Shown here: in pieces, positions 11,739 through 22,487 of the stretch
Layout: each line of letters opens with the position of its first letter
How positions within the stretch are numbered: the stretch's first letter is position 1
Origin: Oscheius dolichura
Lineage: Eukaryota; Nematoda; Chromadorea; Rhabditida; Rhabditidae
Length of the DNA stretch: 64,000 nt
Direction of reading: 5' to 3'
Assembly: GCA_932521035.1 (NCBI GenBank)
Contig: OW051495.1
Coordinates: 8,432,001 to 8,496,000, forward strand
Position numbers and translations under genes: made by a program
The notes under the pieces: generated by a model
Databases searched by the model: none
What the model saw: the letters and a program-made list of their open reading frames with translations, nothing else
What the model was told of the DNA's origin: nothing

Positions 11739-12360
11739 CCAGCCGTTTCGACCCCCCTGCGGGGGGTCTTCGGCTGGACGTTGGCTGCGCCAACTGTGGT
11801 TTTACCTCGCGCTTGGATGCCCCGTCCGCTCTTTCCCTTCTCCCCGTCCAGTCCATTCCCCTCCTCCCGTCTGGTCCTTTCCCCTTCTCCCTGTCTAGTC
11901 CCGTCCGCTCTTCCCCTTCTCCCCGTCCAGTCCATTCCCCTCCTCCCGTCTGGTCCTTTCCCCTTCTCCCTGTCTAGTCCCGTCCGCTCTTCCCCTTCTC
12001 CCCGTCCAGTCCATTCCCCTCCTCCCGTCTGGTCCTTTCCCCTTCTCCCTGTCTAGTCCCGTCCGCTCTTCCCCCTCCCCCGTCCAGTCAGTCTCCTCCG
12101 CTTTCCCCCTCTCCCCGTCCCTCCCTTTGTTTCACTCTCGTAGTCCCTTGCCCGCTTCCTCTCCTCCTCTTCCCGAACAGTCCGTTCTACCGAGTTCCTC
12201 TCTCCCCTTCCTTGCTTCTTCTCTCCCTCCCGCTCTCTTCACTTCCCCCGTCTATCTATCTCTGCTGTCGGCCCCATTCCCTCAACCTCGCCGTCCCTCT
12301 CTTGATGTTTCCGATCTTACCGATCCCCCCGCGTCCGTTCTGCTCGGTTGCACGTTTACC
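11739..12360. repeat. pyrimidine-rich repeat unit 1 with 79-bp minisatellite
   Basis: Begins with a palindromic head (AGCCGTTTCGACCCCCCTGC then GGGGGGTCTTCGGCTGG). Then come four starts of a 79-bp CT-rich period (CCGTCCGCTC at 11822, 11901, 11980, 12059) and a unique CT-rich tail ending about GTTCTGCTCGGTTG. The same head, array and tail recur at 14219-14752. Long ORFs across it (Pro/Ser-rich) are artefacts of the composition. Confidence 0.85.
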
Positions 12361-12608
12361 ATGGAACGTATTGACGTGGGAGACGAAGTAATCATGCCAC
12401 TGTGTTGAATTTTGAGAGGGATTAAACCGTTTTATTTGATGAACTTGGCTTTGAAGATATTGAAACCCGTTAGAGATATTGTAATGCACCCAGGCAAAGA
12501 AAAGAAGACACCAAATGTCTAGTCGAGGTTTAAATTTTGAGGACGACTTTTGAGGTAGTGAATAGTTGCCTTTTGCAGTGCGGTTTTCTACAAATAAAGA
12601 TAGTTCTG

Positions 12609-13917
12609 TTAATGAAGAGCCACCTTGAAAAACGGGCTGAGAATAAACTGTCGATAAGGCTTGTACGTAAGAACATAGGAGGATATGGCCATAGGAAACG
12701 CTGAGAAGCCAAGAATTAATAGAACATTCAGTATATCTGCTCTAAAGGATTTTGTCACAACAAGGACAGCCAACCAGGGAACAATGATGCCCGCAGCGGG
12801 TATGAAAACGGCACTCTGATCAAAGCTGTAGATCAATTTTCTGTGGAATTACCATTGTAGTAAGCGACCAGAGGATCTGCCTCTGTTGCGCCTTATATTT
12901 CATCGAACCAATTATTCCAACTTTGCTGGTGAGCTTCCAAATGACACCAGCACTAATTAACACCATCACTACTGCGAGAAAGCACAAAAACAACACAGTA
13001 TAGGTAAAGATAATTGCGAATGGATTCGAACCATCAAGTCGTCCAGCTATAACTTCGTCCGACAGAAAATCTTCGAAATAAACAGCAGTTGTCTGGAGCA
13101 GGAATTGTTTCAATTTGTGTTGATCCTCAAAATCTATGATCATGTACAGTCCAGGTAGGGGAAGGGTGTGAACTATCCCGTAGAAGATAGTATACACTGA
13201 ATAACGAAGAGCTTTAGAGTTGAGGATATGTTCTCGAGGAAGAATTGCATCCATTCGGTAATAAAACACGGGAACCATAGTGGTGGCAACAACTAAAAAA
13301 GGATAGCATTATTGGAGGGAAAATACTCACTTATAATGAGATTAGTATCAATGGCGAGCTGGACGACTGTAGGAATACCGAGAGTTGAATACATCCCGTC
13401 ACATTTAAGCGCCATATACGGGAGATAGAAGATAACAATGGAAAAGAAGGAAAGATGTATGACAGCCAAAATACCTCTATAAATTTGTATGTGTTGTGTA
13501 TATTTTTTTAAAGGAACCGCTTCACATAGATTATTTCCAAAGTAAGGATCAGGCACGAGACGGCTGGGCTCCCAAAGAAAGAGTCTGATCGGGGGAAAAG
13601 ACCGCCCCGGTACGCCCAGGTACTTTTAATATTTAATGAATTATGTCATCATTACTGCTTCTAATATATGCTATAAACAAAAAACTTACACACTAAAATG
13701 GAACAAGAGCAATCCGATGAACACTCTTGACAGAAATGGTGGCGACTTGAACGCTATTGTGTAGAGACTAATCCCAGTTACGATTGTATTAACCAAGCAA
13801 AGAATCTATACCGACTTCTATAAATTAAACAAGACAAGCAGATACCTTTAAACCTAAGAAGTATGATGTTGGCTGAGGGTTAAAATAAGGGTTTATGCTG
13901 AAAGTAGTGACATTCAT
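12609..13917 (-). CDS. Str-superfamily chemoreceptor inside inverted-repeat block
   Basis: Five exons (complement 13846..13917, 13690..13805, 13331..13476, 12869..13292, 12609..12825) give 324 aa; the total is divisible by three and all phases agree. TM1 with loop reads GISLYTIAFKSPPFLSRVF, typical of Str-superfamily receptors. The last segment ends ISSYVLTYKPYRQFI, the usual TM7-tail YR motif. The donor of the last intron (GTCGCT at 12868) is weak. A stronger GTAATT nearby would leave a 27-nt intron and break the frame, so I chose the former. The gene lies wholly between the 148-bp inverted repeats and between the two CT-rich units. Confidence 0.72.
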
Positions 13918-14105
13918 TTCATAGAGAAGAAATCAACGCGTCAATAGAGGAGGTTCTGCTAATACAACAGGTGGATTTCTATAGTATTCAATTAGCTTCC
14001 ATATATCGAAAATCTGGTAGACTACTGGCAGTATAATGGAACAGGTGATAGTTTTGACCACAGCTTACAGGAAAAAGATGATCTATTTAGAAGGAAGATT
14101 AGAAA

Positions 14106-14152
14106 TCCTACCCTAATAATAGGCAGATCTCTGTGTGCCTGTCTGTCTGTCT
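14106..14152 (+). mobile_element. 5' fragment of Helitron-like element
   Basis: Starts TCCTACCCTAATAATAGGCA after an A, identical to the 5' end of the full copies at 30848 and 52468. It loses similarity after the CTGTCTG run. The 3' hairpin end is absent, so this is a truncated copy. Confidence 0.65.
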
Positions 14153-14218
14153 GACGTGGAGGAATAGACCCTGTACATAAACACAAAAAATTATCAACTC
14201 TTTTGCTTTAATAAAACA

Positions 14219-14752
14219 CCAGCCGTTTCGACCCCCTGCGGGGGGTCTTCGGCTGGACGTTGGCTGCGCCAACTGTGGTTTTACCTCGCGCTTGGATGCC
14301 CCGTCCGCTCTTCCCCTTCTCCCCGTCCAGTCCATTCCCCTCCTCCCGTCTGGTCCTTTCCCCTTCTCCCTGTCTAGTCCCGTCCGCTCTTCCCCTTCTC
14401 CCCGTCCAGTCCATTCCCCTCCTCCCGTCTGGTCCTTTCCCCTTCTCCCTGTCTAGTCCCGTCCGCTCTTCCCCCTCCCCCGTCCAGTCAGTCTCCTCCG
14501 CTTTCCCCCTCTCCCCGTCCCTCCCTTTGTTTCACTCTCGTAGTCCCTTGCCCGCTTCCTCTCCTCCTCTTCCCGAACAGTCCGTTCTACCGAGTTCCTC
14601 TCTCCCCTTCCTTGCTTCTTCTCTCCCTCCCGCTCTCTTCACTTCCCCCGTCTATCTATATCTGCTGTCGACACCATTCCCTCTACCTCACCGTCCCTCC
14701 CTTGATGTTTCCGATCTTACCGATCCCACCGCGTCCGTTCTGCTCGGTTGTG
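14219..14752. repeat. pyrimidine-rich repeat unit 2
   Basis: Direct repeat of 11739-12360, with three instead of four starts of the 79-bp period (14301, 14380, 14459) and scattered point differences in the tail. It lies on the other side of the chemoreceptor gene. Confidence 0.85.
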
Positions 14753-14949
14753 ATTGATCAAAGGATAATCACTCGTAAGGTGAGCTGTCGTTTGCCTCTT
14801 CCTCCATTCTCCCTTTCTCACGTGCTCCTCAATTCCCTTCCCTTCCAGGTATCTTTCATTCCGCGTCCACCCGGCCCGCCCTGCTCTGACCTCGTCAGCG
14901 GTGTTATCCTCTTCAACAACTGAAATTATGGCTAAATAGACAAAGTAAA

Positions 14950-15236
14950 CGACGTTACCCAACGGGGGAACCGAACCTTCGACCCCTCGATAAAAAAAGG
15001 AAAAATAAAAAAAAAAAAGCAAAAAATATTGCTAGAAGGAGAATCCGAACCATCGCCCTGCGGGTTGGGGTCCCCCGCGAATGAGTCCCGCAACGAAAAA
15101 TACTTCAAGAACTTTTACTAAGTGTCCAGGACCTCAAAACAAAAAAGCAAAAAAATTTGACGGCGGCGATCGAACCCACGACCTCTCCGGCCGCGCGCCC
15201 GTCCTCTTAGCCACTACACCATAAAATTTCGACATG
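14950..15236 (-). repeat. cluster of tRNA-like SINE modules
   Basis: Read on the minus strand, the best module has a box-A-like TGGTGTAGTGGCTAAGAGG (15204-15222). A box-B-like GGTTCGATCGC follows, then CCGCCGTCAAA and a TTTTTTTGCTTTTTT tail. Two further B-box-like motifs (GGTTCGGATTC near 15041-15053, GGTTCGGTTCC near 14967-14980) stand before similar T-rich tails. The cloverleaf does not close properly, so these are not functional tRNA genes but tRNA-derived repeats. Confidence 0.55.
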
Positions 15237-15325
15237 TCAAGTCACAAACGGACACCGTAGCGCTTTAATATATAGGATACAGATACGCTCATCCATATGA
15301 TAATTGTCAGACGATTGCCAGAAGA

Positions 15326-15473
15326 AACGCGAGATTTAGTTTCAGTGGTTCACTGCATTTCTTCTCTTTTGTGGTGCGAAGAAACCCCGCATTTCTTTAG
15401 TTTTGTGGTGCCGATGGGGCGGCTGAAACTAAATGAACTTTTCCGGAACACAGTGGCAAGCTTTTACCTGATT
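15326..15473. repeat. right arm of 148-bp inverted repeat
   Basis: Reverse complement of 11497-11644. No target-site duplication is evident outside the arms, so it may be two opposed copies of a repeat rather than one transposon. Confidence 0.85.
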
Positions 15474-16329
15474 CTTTCCTTTCTGGCAGGTAAACAGGCT
15501 GAACGAGACTGCCGTCGATGGACCACTATCGCGGGTGGGTGTCATGGTTGTATTTCAACGCTTGAAAATGATTTTTAATCTACTTCATATTATCACTTCT
15601 GGACGCATCTCATCGAAAGAAATCGATTTGTATTGAAAAATAAAATTTTTGGAGGCCGTTTCACCGGCGCGCACTGCGCCATTTGGTACGGCGCGCTTTG
15701 GCGCGTCATAACTCGCGAAAGAGCACGGTGACCCCCAAATTTTATTGCCGAAGCTTGCTTTAAGCTTCCCTAATTAAAAGAGAACTCTTCTTTTCATTAG
15801 GCATTTGTTTGCTTTCTGAATGAGATCAAAGAGATAGAAAAGGATAGGAATGAGATTTCAGTCGGATTACAACTTCCCGGCAGTGTTACCTTGAAGTAAA
15901 TTCTATTTATACACAAGAAAATACAATAAAATGCAATAAATATGTTGAAATAACACAAGATATGCAAAAGTGTGACTTTATATCGAATTTCATTTTGGGG
16001 TGTGACTTTACCCCGAATCCATTTTCGGGGTAAAGTATCTCCCCCCAGTACCGGCAATTGCTCCCATGGAGGAGAATAAAGACTTGTCCTGTACTTTCTG
16101 CAAATTTTCCATAGAAAACTTTAACAACATCTATCGCTTGGACTCAATAGCTTCCCCTCGCCTATCGCTCCTTATCATTGGCTCTGTTCCCCTCTCCCTC
16201 AGATCCAGATCCATTCCCTCTCAAGGATCTCCCTCTATCCCTCTCGATTGGATCATTAACTTAATATGCATCAGGTTTTAGATGTCATCTCCCGTTATAT
16301 AGGGCTTTCTGCATAACAGAGAACGAGCG
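15474..16329. other. intergenic with GC-rich palindromic patch and an exon scrap
   Basis: At 15642-15747 imperfect inverted ends (AATAAAATTTTTGG versus CCAAATTTTATT) enclose GCGCGC-rich sequence, perhaps a small MITE. At 16047-16082 lies a near-copy of part of the MFS gene exon at 8468-8503. Otherwise nothing recognised. Confidence 0.5.
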
Positions 16330-17013
16330 ATGCATTGTCCTCTCCTCGTTGCTTTCGCTTTCATTATCGGGCAAGCCCTCTGTGAGAGTGTCCACTGGCG
16401 TAAGTTTTCTTCTCCAATCCCACAAAAATTTCGGTGATTTTAGAATGGCGTGTGTTGAACTGTAAAGGAGATCAGAAGGGAGGTGCTACACAGTGTGAAA
16501 TTTCCATGAAGGAATCAGAAAAGGATGGAACTCCACGAATCGCGCCCATTAATCCATGCGTAGAGGTAAACGTTTGTTTATGACCTTTCATGTTTTTATC
16601 AACCGAAAACAGAGAAAAGAGTTTTTTTTTCAGGATTCCAAGACAGGAAAGCCGAGATCTTACTGTAATGTTCTGTGCCCTGGAGCGGATACCGTCTACC
16701 TGATCAAGAGATCCCCAGGGAATCATCGATCCTGCTTCGGGCACATTTCCTACAAAATTGAGAAGCGGAATGGAGACTATTATCTCTGGAGAGATGGAAA
16801 GTAAGTGGTACCCGCTATTTTGGAGTTAGTTTCCAATTTGGTGGATTAGCCCATTGGATATCATCAAACGTACTGTACGTACTACTCCATAATTTTAGAT
16901 GCCGTTCTTCTGAGGTCAGCTTCACCATCCGCTGTGAGTTCGCCTTCGGCCGAAAAGAATTTCCCGCTGACCAAGAGGTTTTCACAGCTACGAAAAAACT
17001 CCTCGCAGCATAA
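16330..17013 (+). CDS. Cys-rich secreted protein, unknown family
   Basis: Four exons (16330..16399, 16444..16565, 16634..16800, 16899..17013) give 157 aa. A signal peptide of about 18 residues (MHCPLLVAFAFIIGQALC) precedes a compact domain. That domain has eight spaced cysteines, including LNCKG, TQCEI, NPCVED, SYCNVLCPG, RSCFGH and IRCEF, and a GHISYKIEKRNGDYYLW strand pattern. The tail is basic. An AATAAA polyadenylation signal follows at about 17047. It is probably a disulphide-bonded extracellular protein; I do not recognise the family. Confidence 0.7.
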
Positions 17014-17663
17014 TTTATTCATTGTCTCGCCCGTTTTGCCCCTCGCCAATAAATATTTTGCTCCGCGTACTTGAAAGTTCCAGCACATTTATTGAAGACG
17101 TTCCCTCCTCTTTCCCTCACTCTAATTATTACATTCAAAAGTGATTTCCAAAATGAAGAAGGTACGCGTCGCCAACTCAAAGTCCAATGCGATCAGTGCA
17201 GATTAGCTCAGCCGCATCCGCCTGAATACTCTTCAACGGTTAATTTGTGGCTAGCCAAATCTGTCCCTGCTGAATAGAGTCGTCCTTTTTTTGTAAAGTT
17301 GGCATAACTTTCTGTTTTCCCCACTAATTTGGAAATCTGAAAAGATTCTCAAATTCAAAGGTCACTTCTGAAGTTCATCATTTGATTCTTGGTTAAATCT
17401 TGGTAAACAATGATTAAAGTGGATAACCCGGCAAATTATCTGTCTCGCGCAGATGGAGCCGTTTCCTGACCACATGACTGTACAATCAGCGAGGAATAAA
17501 CTTTTCAAGTGTGAATACCTCCGCATCTTGCAGTAATATTTTATGGCGTCTTATGGATTTCCTCCTCCATTTTGACGTTTAACTCCCATTGATTGCTGTT
17601 TCATCCTCCTTCTATCATTTCACCAAATCTCTGCACTTGTCAACTGTCTCCTCAGTCATCGTC
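17014..17663. other. intergenic, nothing recognised
   Basis: 3' flank of the Cys-rich gene and upstream region of the next receptor gene. No supportable exon. Confidence 0.5.
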
Positions 17664-19206
17664 ATGCCTGTCCCTTCTTTCCTTGATCGCCCGTTCACCG
17701 GTCAAAATTGCAGCAGCCAAATGAATTGTACGGAAGGACGGGAATTTCGTCAGAATGTTGGTCTCCATGTCGTCCTGGGATTTCAATTATCCCTTTCTCT
17801 TTTATCGATAGTGGCTAATTTTCTATTGATATGGTTATCTAGACGATACGTATTCTTCCATGATAACTTTAAGGTTTGTTGAGGTTCGGAAAAAGGTAGA
17901 AGTCAAGCAAATTTTTGCAGATTCTCGTCATGGCTTCATTAGTTGCTAATATTATCCACTCTTTTGCTAATGCGAGCAATGAGGTATGTTGAGGAGGAAA
18001 AGTACAGCGTTTATTGTAAATAACAGAAAAAAGTCTATATTTTTCTTTTGATAAGTGGTGATTAAACGTCAGAAACTTGGGTTACTGTATGTCAAGTTTT
18101 TAATATAGGGTTACCATCTATTCAAATTATTCACTGCCTCCAGCGATTGCGATGTAATGGTCTCACAATTCACTTGCCTCCTGTTCCGTTACCCTCCCCT
18201 GGTCTGTATCAGCTCCTTTGTCGTAATCCATGGTTGTATGCTGGTGGAAAGGATCGTAGCAGCCAGGAAAAGGGAAAAATACCAGTATATGAGCAAGAAG
18301 CTGGGGATTATTATGATCTCCTTGATGGTGAGCATTTCCTCCCTCTTTCTCTTTGAAGAGACAAATTTCAGACTTTATCCTGCCTAACCACATCAGCTTT
18401 GAGAATGCAGAGATTTCCGAGGAATTCATTTACAGCAGTGTGTGTAGCAATGACGAAAGAGACATATTTTCCTCTCATTACGGGATGCATGATATTGGCA
18501 TGTGTTGAAATTATATTTCTAGCCACCTATATTAGTCTGCGATGCGCTAACAAGCGATTATTGAGCAAGTAAGTTTGCTGTTTTAATTTGGGGGGCCATT
18601 CGATGTAGATTCAGATGCTGAACACGATACAGAACGAAAAAAATCCGAAAAAAAACACTTCAAAAATATTTTGGACGATTCTTAGGCTCCAGCACCTCAA
18701 AATAAAAAAGCAAAAAGAGAAGGCCCGGGTAGGAACCGAAAAGTACAAATGAGTCGTTAGAGATGATAAGACAACTGAAAATCAAATTACACAAAACGGC
18801 AATATCTCGTCTTCAGCACGGTCTACACTTTAAACGAGCGCTTCTATCTGAAAGAGAATATCCTGGTCCTCAAGTTGCTTGGCCCCCTATTTATTCTCAC
18901 CTTCATCATGCTTCTACTCTTTGCACTGTTCAATATGGTCCTATTCGGGGTACTCGAAGCTAAAGTACCGGCTCCAACAGTTTCTCTTCTTCATGGATTC
19001 ACCTATGTAAGGTTTTCTCCCATTTTCTTAAACAAATATAACTTCAGATTATTCCCTATTATACCTTTGCCTGCCCTCTTCTTATTTGGGTAATTTTGAA
19101 GCGGTACGAGAAAGAGACGAGAAGAGCCATCTCTAAGCAGCTGCATATCTCCAAGCAAAATGAGAGGATGATGTACTTTGACACCTATAATAAAATGTGG
19201 AGGTGA
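17664..19206 (+). CDS. Sra/Srab-type chemoreceptor
   Basis: Six exons (17664..17873, 17921..17983, 18109..18327, 18372..18568, 18817..19006, 19048..19206) give 345 aa, all phases consistent. It has extracellular cysteines before TM1, an ER motif at the end of TM3 (MLVERIVAARK), and the loop TLNERFYLKENILVLKLL. The latter matches the conserved L-x-E-x-Y-Q-x-x-E-N-I box of the Sra superfamily. The C-terminus is cytoplasmic and basic. Intron 4 (18569-18816) carries a piece of the same T-rich repeat tail seen at 15100. The start at MPVPSF is chosen over an upstream Met because it leads directly into the extracellular N-terminus. An intact receptor, unlike several Srh-type genes nearby. Confidence 0.78.
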
Positions 19207-19771
19207 CTTCTTAAAAATATTTCATAACTTCATTCTGTAGACTGTTCATGTGATTACTGTCCACTTCTATCGTACTGTCTCAAGTCTCTCATTGTCTCTA
19301 CTCAAACATGCCGGGTTCCAGACGAATTCCAACGGAATAATACGAATTTTGTGTCATATTTGACTAAAGAATAAGAATTTGTCGTTTTGAAATTCTTCGA
19401 AGTTCGTGGGAGACTAATGACCCTGGAGGAAAATAACAATTCTGCAATAACTTTTCCGGTTTTGCTCCTTGAGAATAATAGTATTGTGGGTTCGTAAAGA
19501 TTATTTTAAAACCCAGAAGGTATCTTTTGAGAATAACAGCGGAAATTCCCTGATGGTTTCTATTCTTTAAAAGTACGGCTAGTCTGAATTGCACATTTAG
19601 AATGCGTTACAATTCGGCAATGCTTGAAAATTCCTCCCGTGCTGCCAAACATACTCAAAAATTCCAGAAGCGCATTTCAAAATGTACAACCCAAAACATA
19701 TATTCAACACAGAGATGTAAATATAAATAGTCTTTATTTCAATGAGAGTCAAATTGTACAAATTTATGCCA
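19207..19771. other. intergenic, nothing recognised
   Basis: Contains an AATAAA on the minus strand near 19734 that would serve the small minus-strand gene candidate at 19772-19965. Confidence 0.4.
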
Positions 19772-19965
19772 TTAGAGAGATTTATCGTTAATATTCGAGT
19801 CATCCTCGTACAGGACATCCGATTCCATTACAGAGAAGGTAGATACCGGCATCAGGTGTTCCAGCAAAGAGGTTACCGTTCTGAGAATTCCAGCCAGGAT
19901 TGACAATTTGCAATGTGGAGTAGAAGGGCGAAGATAGAAAGAACAGCAAAGAGGTAAGGGCTCAT
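19772..19965 (-). CDS. possible small secreted peptide gene, frame unresolved
   Basis: A TATAAATAC motif on the minus strand near 20130, a start at 19965 with an excellent signal peptide (MSPYLFAVLSIFALLLHIANC) and an AATAAA near 19734 suggest a transcript. The signal frame stops at 19873. Another frame stays open with a Cys-bearing AGIYLLCNGIGCPVRG end, and a third ends at 19772. No intron of credible size joins them, so either the gene is frameshifted or I have the structure wrong. Confidence 0.3.
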
Positions 19966-20454
19966 TTCTCTGAAAATTGAGTATTTTCAAAGAGAGGTTT
20001 GGAAGATAAGAAGGGAGATTCAGAAGAAAGAAACGTTCCTAGATGACCCTGAGAAGATTGGTGAGTCCATAAAACATTTCTCTACTATCGGAAGGTGACA
20101 AGGAATTGCCGGGTACGGCCGCCGCCCTCTTGTATTTATACATTTTGGTAAACAATGCATCTTCTTTTACGACCTCGTGTGTTTGTTTTCTTGACCCGTG
20201 TGACATTATACAGCAGCATCTAAGTTCGAACCATGAAACTCGTCGTTCTGTCTCTGAATTTAAACTGAAGTCCGTACTTTTTGACGTAACAAGATCGTCC
20301 GCGAACTCGTTGCCTTCCCTATGGCTTTGTATCACAAGGGTGAAAATATTTTTCCGTTCAAAATGTGTCACCATCTTTCAATAGTTGCCCTTGAGGTTTG
20401 TTCCTTTTCTTTTGAAATTCTTTAAAACATCAAAAAGAGTAAAATGCACTTTAT

Positions 20455-21780
20455 TCAGTTGACTTTCATGGCCTTCTTCTTGCGAATGCGACGCCTCTTG
20501 GTGTAGCTGCCTCCACCGACTTGGTAGGTCGCTCCTCCTCCTCCTCCTCCGCGAACAAAGTTACCAGCGTAACCAGGAGCTGGTGGCGGAGCTCCACCGC
20601 CTTGTACTGCATTATAACCGGGAGATGGAGGAGGGACTGCCCCTCCCTGTCTCTGATATCCAGGTGCCGTCGGGGTATAGCTTTGGCCACCACCAACAGT
20701 AGGAGGAGCGTAACTTCCACCGCCACCTCCACCTCCTTGGACACTTGATGTTCGTGGAGGACAGGGACCTGAAATTAATAGTGTTACAACTCGCTAGCTA
20801 AAAAACTTACAGTAGGCTGCGTCGGTTCCAGGTTGTCCGCTTACTCCTGGCGTACCGGGAGGTCCAGGCTGCCCAGGCTGGCCGTTATTTCCCGGTGGTC
20901 CCACTGGTCCGGGAGGTCCCGCTGATGAATATCCTTCAGAGCCGGGTTCTCCAGACGCTCCAGGGGCTCCAAGTGGGCCAGGAAGTCCTGTTGGCCCAGG
21001 AGGATTGGTGCTTCGAGTTCCTTGAGCTCCTGGCTGTCCGTCACCTCCGGGCGAGCCTGGATTTCCATTCAGACCGGGAGGGCCCAAAGGTCCCGGTAGT
21101 CCAGGTGCTCCCGGTTCTCCGTTTGATCCATCAAGTCCAGGATTTCCATCCGGACCAGGCTGGCCAGGTCCTCCATCAAGTCCCGGTGGGCCTGGAGGCC
21201 CCATAGGGCATTGGATACAGGCACCGTCGGCTGGCATGCCATGTGCCAGCCCTGGTCTTCCCGGATTGCCCGCCTATTTTTGTAACATTTTGATGATATT
21301 GTGATTCTGTACCTGTCCAGGGAGTCCTGCGTCTCCTGGAGCGCCTGCTTGACCCGGCGGTCCTGGAGGTCCTGCTGGACAGTTATCGGCAGCAGGACTA
21401 CAATTACACTGCTCGCCGAATCCGCCGCCTTCAGGACGCTGGTAAGAGCTCCCTCTTCTCTGTGGATGGCCACGCTTAATTCGGGTAAAAATGCCCAAGG
21501 TGGATCGCCGTGGAACCATCATGGCTTTCCAAGATTCATCTGCTAAGCCCTGAAATAGCGGCAGTTTTGAGAGTTATAACGGTTAAACCTTGAATTCCGC
21601 CAAATCTGCAATAACATCCTTTTCCAGTTGTCTTATCTCCGTCACCAAATCCCAGATGCAGAATACAGTAGCCGACAGGACGATGCAACACACAATGTAA
21701 GATCCACCGATCAAACATTTGTGCAACTGAAACGGCTTTTTTCGTAAAAACTCTGTAGAAACTCCGAGGAAACTGACCAT
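20455..21780 (-). CDS. cuticle collagen
   Basis: Four exons (complement 21589..21780, 21313..21549, 20811..21273, 20455..20768) give 401 aa. The N-terminal Col_cuticle_N region has a membrane segment ([20 protein letters not shown]) and a furin-like FTRIKRGHP site (homology box A). Three Gly-X-Y blocks are separated by Cys clusters ([27 protein letters not shown]). The C-terminal tail of about 95 residues is Gly/Pro/Tyr-rich and ends in a basic [12 protein letters not shown] run, unusually long for this family. The TGA overlaps an AATAAA signal. The first 51 nt after ATG could be an in-frame intron; both forms keep the frame. Promoter TATAAAAG at 21824-21831. Confidence 0.9.
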
Positions 21781-21823
21781 TTGGTCGAAATGAAGCAGCC
21801 AACTGCATGGAAATGCGAAGCCG

Positions 21824-21831
21824 ACTTTTAT
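21824..21831 (-). promoter_or_regulatory. TATA box of collagen gene
   Basis: TATAAAAG on the minus strand about 44 bp upstream of the collagen ATG, a usual arrangement for nematode collagen genes. Confidence 0.6.
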
Positions 21832-22487
21832 ACTCCGAGCTATAAAGGTCCGGACAACTGGTCCAATAGATACCTGGTCACAGTTGGAGGGAGGAAAACA
21901 AGTAGGTTTATTAGCATAGTTAGCGGAGGAGAGGGGCGAGGGAAACTGTTTGGAACCGAGGCTGCAAAACTATACAATGTTATTCTCTTTGAATCGGCAT
22001 ATTCTCTTGAATTACGGTGATTTATGTCTTTACTGTGGCTCTGCTCTAAAAGCCTGTGAATGAAACCTCAAAATGCCCATCTTTCTCGAAATTTGTTCTT
22101 ATTACACCTACAAACCAGGAATTTAGCCGGAATAACAAGAACACTGCTTCTTGATATGCTATGAATCAAATTTCCTCCCTATTGTAGTTCTAAAATGAGC
22201 TCCAATGTCGGTAGCCTACAGGTTTTCTGGCTACTCCTGCCTTCTGTCATATGATTCCCCTAAAACCAGTTCTTCCTCTCCCTTCTCACACTTTCTCTAT
22301 TAACAACCTTATCGACCCACGAACCTGCCGCAATAGACAGAGACACAAATGTCGCAATCAGCAAAACACATACACATTTTCGAGACTTTCTCTCTGTGTC
22401 CCCTCCTGGTATCGTCAAAAACCTGCTGACTAGTGACAACTGACAATATTGGACGAGAACACATGTAACCTCCTCTATTCCGGAAAA

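Noticed and set aside
11653-12408. Long Pro/Ser-rich plus-strand ORFs and Arg/Gly-rich minus-strand ORFs
   Set aside because: They lie in the CT-rich 79-bp repeat, have no splice or start context, and recur at 14.2-14.8 kb only because the repeat does.
12831-12857. 27-nt intron with GTAATT donor in the receptor at 12.6-13.9 kb
   Set aside because: Too short, and it leaves the total length out of frame. The GTCGCT donor at 12868 gives 43 nt and a consistent frame.
15120-15222. Functional tRNA gene on the minus strand
   Set aside because: A and B boxes are visible but acceptor and anticodon stems do not pair, and a related T-rich tail occurs in other modules, so a repeat is more likely.
20521-21546. 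Plus-strand ORFs opposite the collagen gene
   Set aside because: Antisense shadows of Gly-X-Y coding sequence with no family or splice support.
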